From: an uncultured Acidobacteriia bacterium
Lineage (GTDB): Bacteria > Acidobacteriota > Terriglobia > Bryobacterales > Bryobacteraceae
Length of the DNA stretch: 51,734 nucleotides
Assembly (NCBI GenBank): GCA_903909435.1
Contig: CAIVVT010000254.1
Location: 1 to 51,734, forward strand
Reading direction: 5' to 3'
The notes under the pieces were generated by a model that did no database searches, was not told the DNA's origin, and saw only the letters and a list, made by a program, of their open reading frames with translations. Each line of letters starts with the position of its first letter. The first letter of the stretch is position 1. Of this stretch, positions 1 to 9,208 are shown one piece after another. The translations under genes and the position numbers were made by a program.

Positions 1-99
1 AGTAGCTGCCCCGGCGCGGGGGCGGGCGCCGGGGACGCACGGGGGATCGGGTGGGGCCTCGGCGGCTGGGAGTGGGGGCAGGCGCGGACCCCGGCAGAG

Positions 100-1710
100 A
101 TGGTGATGGAGGAGGTCCGCCGCCTGCGGGGCGAGGTCGCCCTGGTCCTAAACGCCAGGGCGTTTCGCGACCCTTGGCACCCGTCGGACGCCGTCGCAGT
201 CAACGCGGCGCCCGCCGCCGACACCTACACGAGTTCGACCAACCCGGCGACGAATTTCGGAGCCTCCGGAGCGCTGCAAGTAGGCAACGGAAACACTGCG
301 CTGCTCCGGTTCGACCTGTCGGGCCTCCCGGCGGGACCTGGTGCGCCAGCGATTCGGAAAGCTACCCTGACCGTGTTCGTCAGCTCGGTGAAAACGCCGG
401 GGAGCATCGATATCGCCCCGGTGACCAGCGGATGGACCGAGGCGGACGCCACGTTTCAGAACGGGCCGGTGACGGGTCCACCGATCTCGAGCAACGCTAC
501 CGCCGGCGGCCCCGGTTATTTGAGCGTGGACCTCACGGTCCTGGTTCAGCAGTGGACTTCCGGCCAATTGGTGAACAACGGGATTGCCATCACGGCGTCG
601 GCCGTTCAACCAAATACGGCACTGAGCCTGGACAGTAAGGAGTCCACCGGAAGCAGCCACGCGGCATTCCTGGACGTGACGACGGCCTCGGTGGGGCCGA
701 TGGGGCCTCCGGGGCTGCTGGGGGTGCAGGGGCCGCAAGGCGTTCCCGGGCCGCCGGGATACGCGGGCCCGCCTGGGTCGCAGGGTCAGCCGGGGCCGAC
801 GGGCACCACGGGAATCCCGGGTCCCGGCCGGGCGGCAGCGGACCTAACGCGCAAGGCCGTCGGTGCGATGAAGTGGTTCCCGCGATACCAAACGGGCGTG
901 GCGACGGGGAACACACCCACGGGCCTGGCGTTCGACGGCGCGAATGTCTGGGTGGGGAACTACTCCGACGGCACCGTCACGAAGATCCAGGTCGACGGCG
1001 GTGTAGCCGCCGGCACGTACCCGGCCGGGTCGACACCGTTCGGCCTGGCATTCGACGGAACCGCCATCTGGGCCGCGAATATCCTGTCGAACACGGTGAC
1101 CAAGCTGCGAGCCACGGACGGGGCGATGCTCGGCACCTATCCGGCGGGGGCGAGCCCACTGGCGGTGGCGTGCGACGGCGCCAACGTCTGGGTGGCCAAT
1201 TCGGGTGACGGCACGGTGAGCAAACTGCGGGCCAGCGACGGATTGGCGCTGGGCACCTACACGGTCGGCGGCAAACCGGTGGCGCTGGCCTTCGACGGCT
1301 CCAACCTGTGGGTGGCCGATTTCGCGAGCAACAGCGTGTCGGAACTCAACGGCTCCAGCGGCGCCGTGTTGAAGACCGTGGCGGTGGGTGGGAACCCCCG
1401 CGCGCTGGCCTTTGACGGGGCGAGCCTGTGGGTAGCCAATTTCGCCTCGAATTCGGTGACGAAGATCGGCGTGAGCGACGGCCGCATTCAAGGCACGTTC
1501 CCGACCGGGGGCGGCCCGTGGGGCGTCGCCTTCGACGGCGGGAGTATCTGGGTGACGAACAACACCGACAACACTGTGACGCAGTTGCGCGCGAGCGACG
1601 GGGCGGCTACGGGGGTTTACCCGGTGGGCTCCCGCCCTTCCGGCGTGGCCTTCGACAGCACCAACATCTGGGTGGCGGACATGAAGGACAACCTGGTGAG
1701 CAAACTGTAA
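100..1710 (+). CDS. DNRLRE-domain / collagen-like / beta-propeller mosaic protein
   Basis: About 536 residues in three parts. Residues ~35-190 resemble the DNRLRE (CBM96-like) beta-sandwich of secreted bacterial proteins (a TYTSS start, then [10 protein letters not shown], then WTEADATF). Residues ~199-243 are a collagen-like Gly-X-Y run rich in GPPG and GPQG. Residues ~258-536 contain seven repeats of about 42 residues with the core LAFDG..(V/L/I)WVAN...(N/G)(T/S)V(T/S)K, the last one shortened, which fits a seven-bladed YncE/NHL-type propeller. The likely role is extracellular adhesion or matrix binding, inferred from architecture only. There is no stop between the window edge and the first ATG in this frame and no signal peptide after that ATG, so the gene may start upstream of the window. 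The next gene follows on the same strand after 97 bases. Confidence 0.75.
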   Translation: MVMEEVRRLRGEVALVLNARAFRDPWHPSDAVAVNAAPAADTYTSSTNPATNFGASGALQVGNGNTALLRFDLSGLPAGPGAPAIRKATLTVFVSSVKTPGSIDIAPVTSGWTEADATFQNGPVTGPPISSNATAGGPGYLSVDLTVLVQQWTSGQLVNNGIAITASAVQPNTALSLDSKESTGSSHAAFLDVTTASVGPMGPPGLLGVQGPQGVPGPPGYAGPPGSQGQPGPTGTTGIPGPGRAAADLTRKAVGAMKWFPRYQTGVATGNTPTGLAFDGANVWVGNYSDGTVTKIQVDGGVAAGTYPAGSTPFGLAFDGTAIWAANILSNTVTKLRATDGAMLGTYPAGASPLAVACDGANVWVANSGDGTVSKLRASDGLALGTYTVGGKPVALAFDGSNLWVADFASNSVSELNGSSGAVLKTVAVGGNPRALAFDGASLWVANFASNSVTKIGVSDGRIQGTFPTGGGPWGVAFDGGSIWVTNNTDNTVTQLRASDGAATGVYPVGSRPSGVAFDSTNIWVADMKDNLVSKL

Positions 1711-1807
1711 GCACTCCGCCAGGGAAAATCGGCGCGGGGGCCACGCCTCCGCGCTGTCTCCACGCCTCCTCCGAGCACTGTCGCGCAACCTGCGATAATG
1801 CCGTCCT

Positions 1808-4060
1808 ATGGGGGCGAGCCAGACATACCACTCCAGACGTGTGGCACGGTTCGGGGTGTTCGAATTCGACCTCACGCATTTGAAGCTGTCCCGCAACGGC
1901 AGGGACACGGGGCTTCAGCAGCAGCCGGCAACGCTGCTGGCATACATGGTGGACCGTGCCGGCATGGTGGTGACGCGAGCCGAACTCAAAGACGCCATCT
2001 GGCAATCCGGAACCTACGTAGAGTTCGATTTCGGCCTGAACACGGCGATCAACCGGCTGAGGCGCGCCTTGCGGGATTCGGCGGCGGAGCCGCGATACAT
2101 CGAGACTGTGCCCAAGCAGGGGTACCGGTTCATCGCGCCGGTGGAACTGGTGCTGCCGATCCCCTTACCAGGGCCGGAACTCGTCGAGGCTGCGCCATCC
2201 GGCGTCCGGAAGACAATGGAAGCGGCAGGGCCGACCGCGTTCCCCGCACGCCCGGACCAGCGGAAGAAGCGGAGACGGCGGCTGGGGATCGCGGCGGCGT
2301 CCCTCGCGCTGCTGGCAGGCGGCGTGATCGCGCTGCGCGGACCCAACCGGCAGGCAGTGGAGAGTGCGGCGGTGGTGCGTTCGTACCTGGCGCTGCCGCC
2401 GGGTCACGTGCCGGAGGTGGTGGTCGTGTCGCCGAAGGGCGACGAGGTGGTGTATCAGGCGGTGGCAAACGGCGTGCGCGGCCTTTACCGGCGCTCGCTG
2501 GAGGAGGAGGACTCGCGGCCGATCCCGGGATCCGAGGGCGGGACGCAACCCTTCTACTCACCGGATGGAACTGGGATCGGCTTCTTTGCGCCCGGGTGCA
2601 TCCGAGTCGAACAGCCAGACGGCACCCGGGATGTGGTTCATATTCCCGAGGAATTCGATCTGCGCCGGGCGATCTGGGGCGAGGACCAATCCATCTATTA
2701 CACGACTCCGGAGCAAGGGATCTGGAAAGTGGCGGCTCGAGGCGGGACGGCTCCGCGCCAAGTGTTGAAACCCGAGGCGAGCGCCAGCGCGAGCCCGTTC
2801 TACTTTCCGCAGCAGGTTCTTGGGGGCGACCCGCCGACCCTATTGTGTTCCGCCAACAGCGGCCCCAAGCGCCGCTGGATCAGCCGCCTGGCTGCCGACG
2901 GCGGTTCGCGGCCCGAGAAAGTTGTCGAGCGGGCGATGGGCGGGCAACTGATGTCGAATTCGCATCTGCTCTATTACTGGCAGGGGAAACTGTTTGCGGC
3001 GCCCTTCGACAGGCGGAGCATGAAGCTGGCGGGGTCGGGCGTCGAGGTGGCAACCAACGTTGCGCCGAACGGATGGCGCGGGCCTAACGCAGGCGTCTCG
3101 GAGAGCGGCACACTGGTCTACCTGGAGCAGGAGCGGCCTGTGAACCGCCTGGTCTGGGTGGACGCACAAGGGCGCGAGACGCCTCTAGCGTCGCCCGAAG
3201 CAAACTACGAGCAGGCCGAAGTATCGCCGGACGGGAGCCGGATCGCCATCGTCCGACGCGATGGCCCGGAACTGTGGACCGTCTGGATCCACGACCTGCG
3301 ATCCGGGGCGTGGGACCGACTGCTGGAGCAGGACACGCCGTATCCGCGAATGGCATGGAGTCCCGACGGGAAGTCGGCGGTGGTCTCGGCGGCGTTCCGC
3401 GAGGCAGAGTTCGTGAACCTGTACCGGCTCCCGGTGGGGAGGGAGGGAGGGAGTCCGGAGCGCCTTCTGGAGGCGCCGAACGAAGGGGAGTTCCCGAACG
3501 CCTGGTCGGGTGCGGCGAACGCGATTCTTTTCACGGCGGGCGTCCACGTGGGAACACAGAGCGATGTTTACACGCTGCCTCTCGAGGGCCCGCGGCAGCC
3601 ACGCCCGCTGGTGGCCAGCAAGGGAGTGGACCGCGCTCCCGCCTTCTCGACGGACGGGCACTGGTTCGCCTACGCGAGCGACGCGGGAGGAAAGAGCCAG
3701 GTGTTCGTCCAGAGGTTCGACCAGAGTTCACCGGCTCAACAGATTTCGAAAGCAGGAGGCAGTGACCCACTCTGGGCGCCCGACGGCGGCGGGCTGTACT
3801 TCCTGGACCCGAGGCACGCCCTGATGGAAGTGCCTTGCCGCGGAGGTGGATGCGGGGGCGCGCTGCGTCAAGTGCAGGGGCCCGGTTTCGCAGAGCCCGG
3901 CGACTGGTGGACGCGCGCCTACAGCATTGCGCCGAACGGGAGGTTTCTCGTCATCCGCGAGGCACAGCGGGAAAGAGCGCCGGAGCCGCGGATCCGCGTC
4001 GTCGTCAACTGGCTGCAGGAGGTTCGGCGGCTGGTTCCGCCGTCGCGTGGGGGGCAATAG
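1808..4060 (+). CDS. Winged-helix DNA-binding protein with membrane segment and PD40/TolB propeller
   Basis: A 750-residue protein. Residues ~14-112 form an OmpR/PhoB-type winged helix (FGVFEFDL start, DAIWQSGTYVEFDFGLN recognition region, IETVPKQGYRFIAPV end), as in CadC-like transmembrane regulators. A basic stretch (KKRRRR, 153-158) precedes one hydrophobic segment at ~159-177, giving a cytoplasmic DNA-binding head and a periplasmic tail. The rest is a WD40/TolB-like propeller with PD40 signatures such as FYSPDGTGIGF, VSPDGSRIAIV and AWSPDGKSA. This fusion is abundant in Acidobacteriota; its ligands and targets are unknown. The start is the ATG that gives the complete winged helix; no strong ribosome binding site is visible. 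The 3' end overlaps by 56 bases an uncertain reading frame on the opposite strand. Confidence 0.85.
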   Translation: MGASQTYHSRRVARFGVFEFDLTHLKLSRNGRDTGLQQQPATLLAYMVDRAGMVVTRAELKDAIWQSGTYVEFDFGLNTAINRLRRALRDSAAEPRYIETVPKQGYRFIAPVELVLPIPLPGPELVEAAPSGVRKTMEAAGPTAFPARPDQRKKRRRRLGIAAASLALLAGGVIALRGPNRQAVESAAVVRSYLALPPGHVPEVVVVSPKGDEVVYQAVANGVRGLYRRSLEEEDSRPIPGSEGGTQPFYSPDGTGIGFFAPGCIRVEQPDGTRDVVHIPEEFDLRRAIWGEDQSIYYTTPEQGIWKVAARGGTAPRQVLKPEASASASPFYFPQQVLGGDPPTLLCSANSGPKRRWISRLAADGGSRPEKVVERAMGGQLMSNSHLLYYWQGKLFAAPFDRRSMKLAGSGVEVATNVAPNGWRGPNAGVSESGTLVYLEQERPVNRLVWVDAQGRETPLASPEANYEQAEVSPDGSRIAIVRRDGPELWTVWIHDLRSGAWDRLLEQDTPYPRMAWSPDGKSAVVSAAFREAEFVNLYRLPVGREGGSPERLLEAPNEGEFPNAWSGAANAILFTAGVHVGTQSDVYTLPLEGPRQPRPLVASKGVDRAPAFSTDGHWFAYASDAGGKSQVFVQRFDQSSPAQQISKAGGSDPLWAPDGGGLYFLDPRHALMEVPCRGGGCGGALRQVQGPGFAEPGDWWTRAYSIAPNGRFLVIREAQRERAPEPRIRVVVNWLQEVRRLVPPSRGGQ

Positions 4061-4748
4061 CCGCGGCGAGGGCGGGCGCCCCGGCCAAGCGGACCAGCCG
4101 CCTGTGCCGTCGAGAGATTCCGGCGTGTTGAGAGTCACTGTTTTGCGAAGCGATAGTGATGAAGGTTGATGACGGAGGCTCGGCTTCCGAAACGCCGGGT
4201 TCGATATGGAAGGACAAATTCTTGCCGCGGCCGTCTGAACGGATAAGCGTAAGCGTGTACTGGCGGATCACATAGACGCCCGAGCCGCCGCGCAGGTCAT
4301 TCTTGCTGTGCCTACCCTCCGCGTCGAAGGGATCAAGAGCGGTGGCCGAACTGACGCACTCTTCCACGAACTGGCTGTTGCGAAGGGAGCGAATGAACGA
4401 GCGGACCGTGCAATAGAGCGACTGCCAGTCTTCGCGGCGATAGGCGCCGTTCATACGGAGCCCGTCACAGGATCTCATCCTAGCGTGAGTGACCTTATCA
4501 TAGACGAGTCTCCCATCACCTGTGAGTTGGAAAGTCCTGGTATTGACGGTACTGCTCGAGGAGTTGGGACCAATGGTTGTGAAGCCCGCGTTAGCCCCGG
4601 TGGGCCGATAGGAGCCCCAGCACATTCTCATGAAATTAGCGCGCTGCATCGCGATGTCGATTTTGTCGTGGCCATCGATGGGAAACTCCTCAAGGCATGT
4701 GCCATCGGAGAAGAAGGTGAGGAAGTCCATGCCCGCACCCTTCACCAT
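4005..4748 (-). CDS. Hypothetical protein, possibly a remnant
   Basis: An open frame that I do not recognise. The reading is plausible from the internal ATG at 4748 (start MVKGAGMDFL) to about residue 210, with no signal peptide or membrane segment. Upstream of this ATG the frame remains open to 4850, but there it is an out-of-frame reading of another apparent coding fragment, so I do not extend it. The C-terminal ~35 residues are Ala/Pro/Arg-rich and overlap the end of the convergent propeller gene, which suggests the natural stop was lost or lies in another frame. Its neighbours upstream on the same strand are truncated, so it may belong to a decaying cluster. Confidence 0.35.
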   Translation of the reverse strand: MVKGAGMDFLTFFSDGTCLEEFPIDGHDKIDIAMQRANFMRMCWGSYRPTGANAGFTTIGPNSSSSTVNTRTFQLTGDGRLVYDKVTHARMRSCDGLRMNGAYRREDWQSLYCTVRSFIRSLRNSQFVEECVSSATALDPFDAEGRHSKNDLRGGSGVYVIRQYTLTLIRSDGRGKNLSFHIEPGVSEAEPPSSTFITIASQNSDSQHAGISRRHRRLVRLAGAPALAAAIAPHATAEPAAEPPAAS

Positions 4749-4807
4749 GCCCGATGCTTCACTTCGTACTCGACCCGGAACGTGGCAGCCCCCTCGGCGA
4801 CGGTACG

Positions 4808-5005
4808 CTATGCCGCTTCGCGCGCCTGCTTCTTGTTGACGTCGTCCCATCCGTTTTCGTGGCGCAGGCGCATCGTGCGTTCAACCGCTTCAGCCGCCTG
4901 GAGCGAAGCCTTCTTCGTGGAAGCCCTGTACCTGCGCCCAATCAGTTGGGAGTTGTACTGGTACGTTTGGTTGATCAGAAACACACGCGTCGCTGCACGC
5001 CTCAA
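4808..5005 (-). pseudogene. Orphan coding fragment between two remnants
   Basis: In the frame offset from the truncated GHL6 gene, this stretch reads like natural protein (LINQTYQYNSQLIGRRY, AEAVERTMRLRHENGWDD). It stops at 4808, and a further in-frame piece (VAEGAATFRVEYEVKHRAW) continues after the stop to about 4748. The family is not recognised. It overlaps the 3' end of the GHL6 fragment in another frame, so at least one of the two readings is a by-product of frame disruption. I regard it as debris of a rearranged gene rather than an intact small protein. Confidence 0.3.
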
Positions 5006-5360
5006 CCTTTTGTCCCAGCAAATGGAATTTCAGACCCGGATGGACGGGCATGAACTTGCTCGGGCAATAGAAGTAGCCATGCATGTCCTTGGCGAATACG
5101 ACGATGCCGCTCACGTTGCCCGCGACTAACCGGTCTCCGAATTCATCCGCGTTGAACTTCTCGCCGATGCTCTTGATCCAGGGAGTGTTGTGAAAGTCCA
5201 GGTGAGCCTTGCGCCACGGCCGCGCCGGCAAGGAGGCTAGCTTCGGATCGATCCAGATACCACGCCGTGGACCAGCTAAGGAAGACTGAGCGCCAACGGC
5301 GGCCACGCCCGCCGCGGTCGCCAGAAAGTCCCGCCGTTTCACATCGCTTATCCAGGCCAT
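4890..5360 (-). pseudogene. Truncated Tat-exported glycosyl hydrolase (GHL6-type N-terminus)
   Basis: The 156-residue product starts with a Tat-like leader (VKRRDFLATAAGVAAVGAQ) and continues into the N-terminal part of a TIM-barrel hydrolase of the hypothetical glycosyl hydrolase 6 type (KAHLDFHNTPWI, NADEFGDRLVAGNVSGIVVF, KDMHGYFYCPSKF, HPGLKFHLLGQKVEAC). Members of this family are several hundred residues long. Here homology-like sequence ends after VEAC, near 5000, and the frame runs out about 35 residues later, so the catalytic half is missing. The start is well supported: AAGGAG lies 8 bases before the ATG. Promoter and leader may still be active, but the enzyme cannot be. Confidence 0.6.
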
Positions 5361-5946
5361 TACAGTTATCTCCTTGCCTCAGTGCCCTATTGTTGAGTGC
5401 CAGAGCGATCTGTTTGTACCCACAAGAAGCCTATCCGATGCGTCAGGAGAGATGTGTCAAGAACTGGCAACCGTTGGGGGTTCGAACGCGCAACGGGCAA
5501 GCGTTGGCGGTCGGGCGCTTGTGCGTTCCGGTTGACAGAATCGCCCCAAGTTTGAAGCAAATCGGAGATGGTGTAAGTTGAATTGCCGTGTCTGTGGCAT
5601 CCGTGCTGCAGGTCAGGGCACGAAGGCAAGTCGCAGTGCTGAATGCGACATCTGAGGAGGGATCCGGCCGGGCGTGCAGATTGCCAACAACCGCGTGGCT
5701 CACCTCGGGAGCTAACACGTTTCTTGTGCTCGAGCTTCGAAGGACGCGGCTAGCAGCCTGTAGAACACCCAGCGTGCAATTAGCCCTTCTGGCCGGATTA
5801 GGTGTGCTTGCACGCCGTGGAGACCACTTGTGGACCCGAGTTCCGAAGTCTTGCTGCAGAAGACCGAGTCCCGTTTCTCTCCCGATCCAGTAACGCTCTG
5901 AACGGAGCCTCGGGCGCGTTGTCTTGTCCCTGACGAAAGCACCCGC
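5361..5946. other. Intergenic, nothing recognised
   Basis: This stretch separates two minus-strand genes and contains only short frames without protein-like composition. The ribosome binding site AAGGAG of the truncated hydrolase lies at its left edge. No hairpin with a T-run and no clear promoter were seen. Confidence 0.5.
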
Positions 5947-8583
5947 TTAGTCGCGTCCCAGCCCAGGCTTAACGACCCCTGAACCAACCTTGATCGAAAC
6001 CCGGAATGGCGTCGAGCCTGGTGGAATGATGGCCTCGGCCGTTACCCGCCCTATCTCGACGCTTCTCAGCAGGTACGAATGTCCTGGTTCGCCCCTGAAC
6101 TGCAGCACCGTTCCCCGAATCCGCTTCCAGACCTTGCGATCCCGCTCAAGGAGGACCGCGCCGTTCCAAGGGTTGAGGATGCGGCACAACCTGCTGGTCG
6201 GACTGGTCACTTCAACAGCCACAACCTGCCCCCGACGTTTCTCGGCGGAGACGAAGAACCCGCCACGTGCTCGAAGGTGAAACCGACCATCCCAACTGCC
6301 CGGCCAAGCGGGGAACAGCCGGATTAGCCCATCCGTGCTCTGCAGCATCGCCTCCTGCATGGTGAACGCGATCATGCCCAGGCTTTCCGGAAACACCGTC
6401 TCCGTCGATGCGTATGCACCGATTGGGAGACCATTCGGCCGGAGCTGGGTCAGCGCTGCCAGCACAGGCAGCGTGGTACGGACTTCCTCTTCCAGCCCAA
6501 GCCGCACTGCGAGGATGGGAAGCCGGGCGTGCTCGGGAAATGCAAACTTTTTCAGGAGATCCTGCGCATCACCTTCCAGGGCTCGCCTTTGCGGCATGGC
6601 GAGATACGTTGCGTTTGCCGTTGCCCAATCCTCGCTGCTATGCCGATCGAGGGTTACGACTTCAAAGGGGAACACCGGGAACGTCCAAATCTCCTCGATG
6701 TTCTTACGGCCAGCTTCATGGCCGAACAATCCGGCAGCCCATGTGCCGGGTCCCAAGCTGCCGCCCAGCTCGATGGCACCCTTGCTGCTACCGTCGGGGT
6801 AGGGGGCGAGCCGTTCCGCGAACTGCCGCCAGGCAGCGCGCTTGGGCGCGTCGCAGCCGAGGATCTCAGAGGCTCTGATCGTCCGCGGAACCAGGGCCCG
6901 AATTGCAGCGAGATCCGAGATGGAGTCGTTCACCCCCCAAAAGGATTCGTGGGCGTTCGAAGAATCGATGTGATACCTGCCGTCGTCTTCCAACCGCGCA
7001 TAGGAACGATAGAACTCCAACATGTCGCGAAGCAGCGGATACGCATGCTTCGCCAACCACCCGCGGTCCTGCGTGTACTCATACCGGCGCCAGAACTCTA
7101 TCGCCAGTTCACTCCCGGAAGTGAGGATGTGCGTGATCCAGGAGAACCTGCCACTGCTGACGTACCGCTCATCCTGCCTGGTGAGCGCAGCGAGGGAGGA
7201 ATCGAATCCTGAGACAGACATTGCCAAGGAGCTGAGTTGATTTCGAGTGCGCGTCCCCCGTGCCAGGACCTCGAGAATCTCGCGGGCGGCTCGCTCGGGC
7301 AATTCGCGCGGGCCATCGAAGCTGGCGGTCTCCGGAAACCATGCGCCTTCGGCCCCCCATCGCTGCCGCGCAGCAATTCGAGCGAGCGGCAACTGCGCAG
7401 AGTACATCCTGTAGAAAGGCTCGCTCAGCTCGATCTGATCCGACGCCAGCATCGGGTAGTAGAGCGATTCGGTGTTCCACACCCAGAACTGCGAGCCCCA
7501 CTCGCGTCTGTCCTGTTCGTGAATCCAGATGGAGCCGTTGAACTTGGGCGGGTACGCTCCGCGTGAAGAACTCGCCATCAAGTAGAAGTGCATCGCATAC
7601 AACCGCGTGAGATAGTCTGCGATGCCGTCGGGCGAAGTCGCGCTAAGGAACGAGTGATTCCACATCCTGGCCCACCAGGCTCGGTGCCGCTGTAGCATTC
7701 TTGCCCTGCCATCGCGAAGAGCGCGTTCGAGAATCGCCGCAGCGGAAGCCGCAACATCAACCGCGGGATCCTGCGAGGTCGCGCTAGCAAGCAGGATCCG
7801 GTATGGTTCACCCTGCGACTCGATCTTGAGGTGAAGTGTGCGGTCGTCCCTCTCTGCTTGCACGTTTGCGCCCTGCGCAACCAAGGCGACGGCGTACCTG
7901 GACACGAAGGCACCCTCGGTCACTGTGTGGACGAGAAACAGCCTCCCGTTCTTTTCGTAGGTGCGGAGGCTCCAATGTTGAGTGCCCACGATTGCATCCA
8001 GCGGCCGCCATAACTCAAACGCTACGCTTGCCTGACCCGCATGCCGCGCTTCAAGACAGAGGACATCGTCTTGCGCAGAAACAAAAGCCAGTGCTTCCAG
8101 CCTGCTGGAATTCAGCTGCATGACCCCGTCGGCGATTGATAGCGTCTGCTCGAAACGGTCCTTGAGTGCTCCGTCGGGGAACGTGACGCGCAGCGCGCCC
8201 AGCGAGAGTAGCTGGTCAGTTGGGGTCGTATTCCCCTTCTCCAAGAAGATCTGCGTGCCGCCATGCATGCGATTGGTCGTGAAATTGTCGACACGGTTGA
8301 GTTGCATCCGGACGGAATCGTGTTCGGTCCACACCAGCGTTCCCATGCGTCCGTTCCCAATAGGGAGTCCCTCAGCTGCACTTTCTGCCGGAGAGTGGTA
8401 AGCGATCTGCCAGTCGGCCAGTCTTGCGCCGGCGTTAGCGGGGAACAGGCTAACCGAAGCTCCATGAATACCGCCAGGTCGCATCAGGATCGCGCAGATC
8501 AAGGTCAAGACGCCGCGCAAGATGCGGCCACGGTGGGAGACCGGCCGAGATGAAGAGGCGCGAGAGTGCGAAAGAGCAGCCAT
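5947..8583 (-). CDS. GH95-like (alpha/alpha)6-barrel glycoside hydrolase
   Basis: An 878-residue exported enzyme with an N-terminal hydrophobic leader (~residues 22-42). The N-terminal domain has the GH95/DUF5703 signature (WQIAYHSPAESAAEGLPIGNGRMGTLVW). The centre contains barrel-type sequences (KFNGSIWIHEQDRREWGSQ, FWVWNTESLYYPML). The C-terminus (LGMIAFTMQEAMLQSTDG, IRLFPAWPG, LRARGGFFVSAE) matches the beta-sandwich that closes GH95 alpha-L-fucosidases and related enzymes. Substrate specificity cannot be read from this; alpha-L-fucoside or alpha-L-galactoside are the family precedents. The start codon overlaps the stop of the fragment upstream as TAATG, so translation was probably coupled to a gene that is now truncated. 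It is the first of several carbohydrate-active genes here. Confidence 0.75.
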   Translation of the reverse strand: MAALSHSRASSSRPVSHRGRILRGVLTLICAILMRPGGIHGASVSLFPANAGARLADWQIAYHSPAESAAEGLPIGNGRMGTLVWTEHDSVRMQLNRVDNFTTNRMHGGTQIFLEKGNTTPTDQLLSLGALRVTFPDGALKDRFEQTLSIADGVMQLNSSRLEALAFVSAQDDVLCLEARHAGQASVAFELWRPLDAIVGTQHWSLRTYEKNGRLFLVHTVTEGAFVSRYAVALVAQGANVQAERDDRTLHLKIESQGEPYRILLASATSQDPAVDVAASAAAILERALRDGRARMLQRHRAWWARMWNHSFLSATSPDGIADYLTRLYAMHFYLMASSSRGAYPPKFNGSIWIHEQDRREWGSQFWVWNTESLYYPMLASDQIELSEPFYRMYSAQLPLARIAARQRWGAEGAWFPETASFDGPRELPERAAREILEVLARGTRTRNQLSSLAMSVSGFDSSLAALTRQDERYVSSGRFSWITHILTSGSELAIEFWRRYEYTQDRGWLAKHAYPLLRDMLEFYRSYARLEDDGRYHIDSSNAHESFWGVNDSISDLAAIRALVPRTIRASEILGCDAPKRAAWRQFAERLAPYPDGSSKGAIELGGSLGPGTWAAGLFGHEAGRKNIEEIWTFPVFPFEVVTLDRHSSEDWATANATYLAMPQRRALEGDAQDLLKKFAFPEHARLPILAVRLGLEEEVRTTLPVLAALTQLRPNGLPIGAYASTETVFPESLGMIAFTMQEAMLQSTDGLIRLFPAWPGSWDGRFHLRARGGFFVSAEKRRGQVVAVEVTSPTSRLCRILNPWNGAVLLERDRKVWKRIRGTVLQFRGEPGHSYLLRSVEIGRVTAEAIIPPGSTPFRVSIKVGSGVVKPGLGRD

Positions 8584-9011
8584 TAGGGTTGGGGACGCAC
8601 GGCGGAGAAACCGTTCACGCCTAGGTCCATGCTCACACGGCCCGAGGCGATAGGCAGCGAGTGAAGGCTGCGCTCAAGCCGGTTCACTTGAATGGCGTCG
8701 GAATGTACATCTACGCCGACGCTGATGGGGCCGGAACAGGCTGAGATCTCCCATATGCTCAATGGGGCATCCCTCTTCTCGGCAGGTGTGAGAGCCAGCA
8801 CCACGGCGCGCAACGGATCAATACCCATCTCGGGCCAGGTCCGCGAGGCGACCTGACCGAAGACGGCCAGTATGGGCGTGGCGAACTCCCGGTTCCCGCG
8901 GACCGAGTTCGCTCTGTCGCGCGCTGCTGCGTTCGCGCTCAATGCGTAGCGAATATACCACAGCGATGTCTTGTGATATTCGTTGCGAATTGCGTTGTTG
9001 ACACCGAGGCA
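8583..9011 (-). pseudogene. C-terminal fragment of an unidentified enzyme
   Basis: An open frame of about 142 codons between a stop at 9012-9014 and the TAA that overlaps the ATG of the GH95-like gene. It reads like the end of a large acidobacterial carbohydrate-related protein (NEYHKTSLWYIRYALSA, LRAVVLALTPAEKRDAPLS, MDLGVNGFSAVRP). It has no convincing start; the only candidate near the front is a TTG at 8942, without a ribosome binding site. The rest of the gene is absent, and the tannase gene on the other strand begins about 200 bases away, so a deletion or rearrangement breakpoint probably lies near 9010. Confidence 0.45.
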
Positions 9012-9208
9012 CTACCGTGGCATTGTTATCGGCCCGCCGTTGTTCCCGGGCATGCCTGGCAGGGGTTGCGCAGGTCCGACGGGACGGTACTTTCCGACGG
9101 AACCGAAGATTGAAATCGTCGTTGGGATCTACGATATCGCCGGGCGTCTTACCTGCAACTTGGGTAAGTGCGGGCATCCATGCCACTTGTGATACTACTA
9201 GGGCTGCA

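Noticed and set aside
148..738. Long minus-strand open frame opposite the mosaic protein
   Set aside because: Arg/His/Pro-rich shadow of the plus-strand gene; the plus strand shows clear domains and repeats.
666..830. GC-rich repeats as a tandem DNA repeat or CRISPR-like array
   Set aside because: The periodicity is the 9-base Gly-X-Y codon pattern of the collagen-like linker; there are no spacers.
844..1908. 354-codon minus-strand frame opposite the propeller repeats
   Set aside because: Its repeated His/Arg-rich pattern is the complement of the 126-base plus-strand repeats, so it is not a gene.
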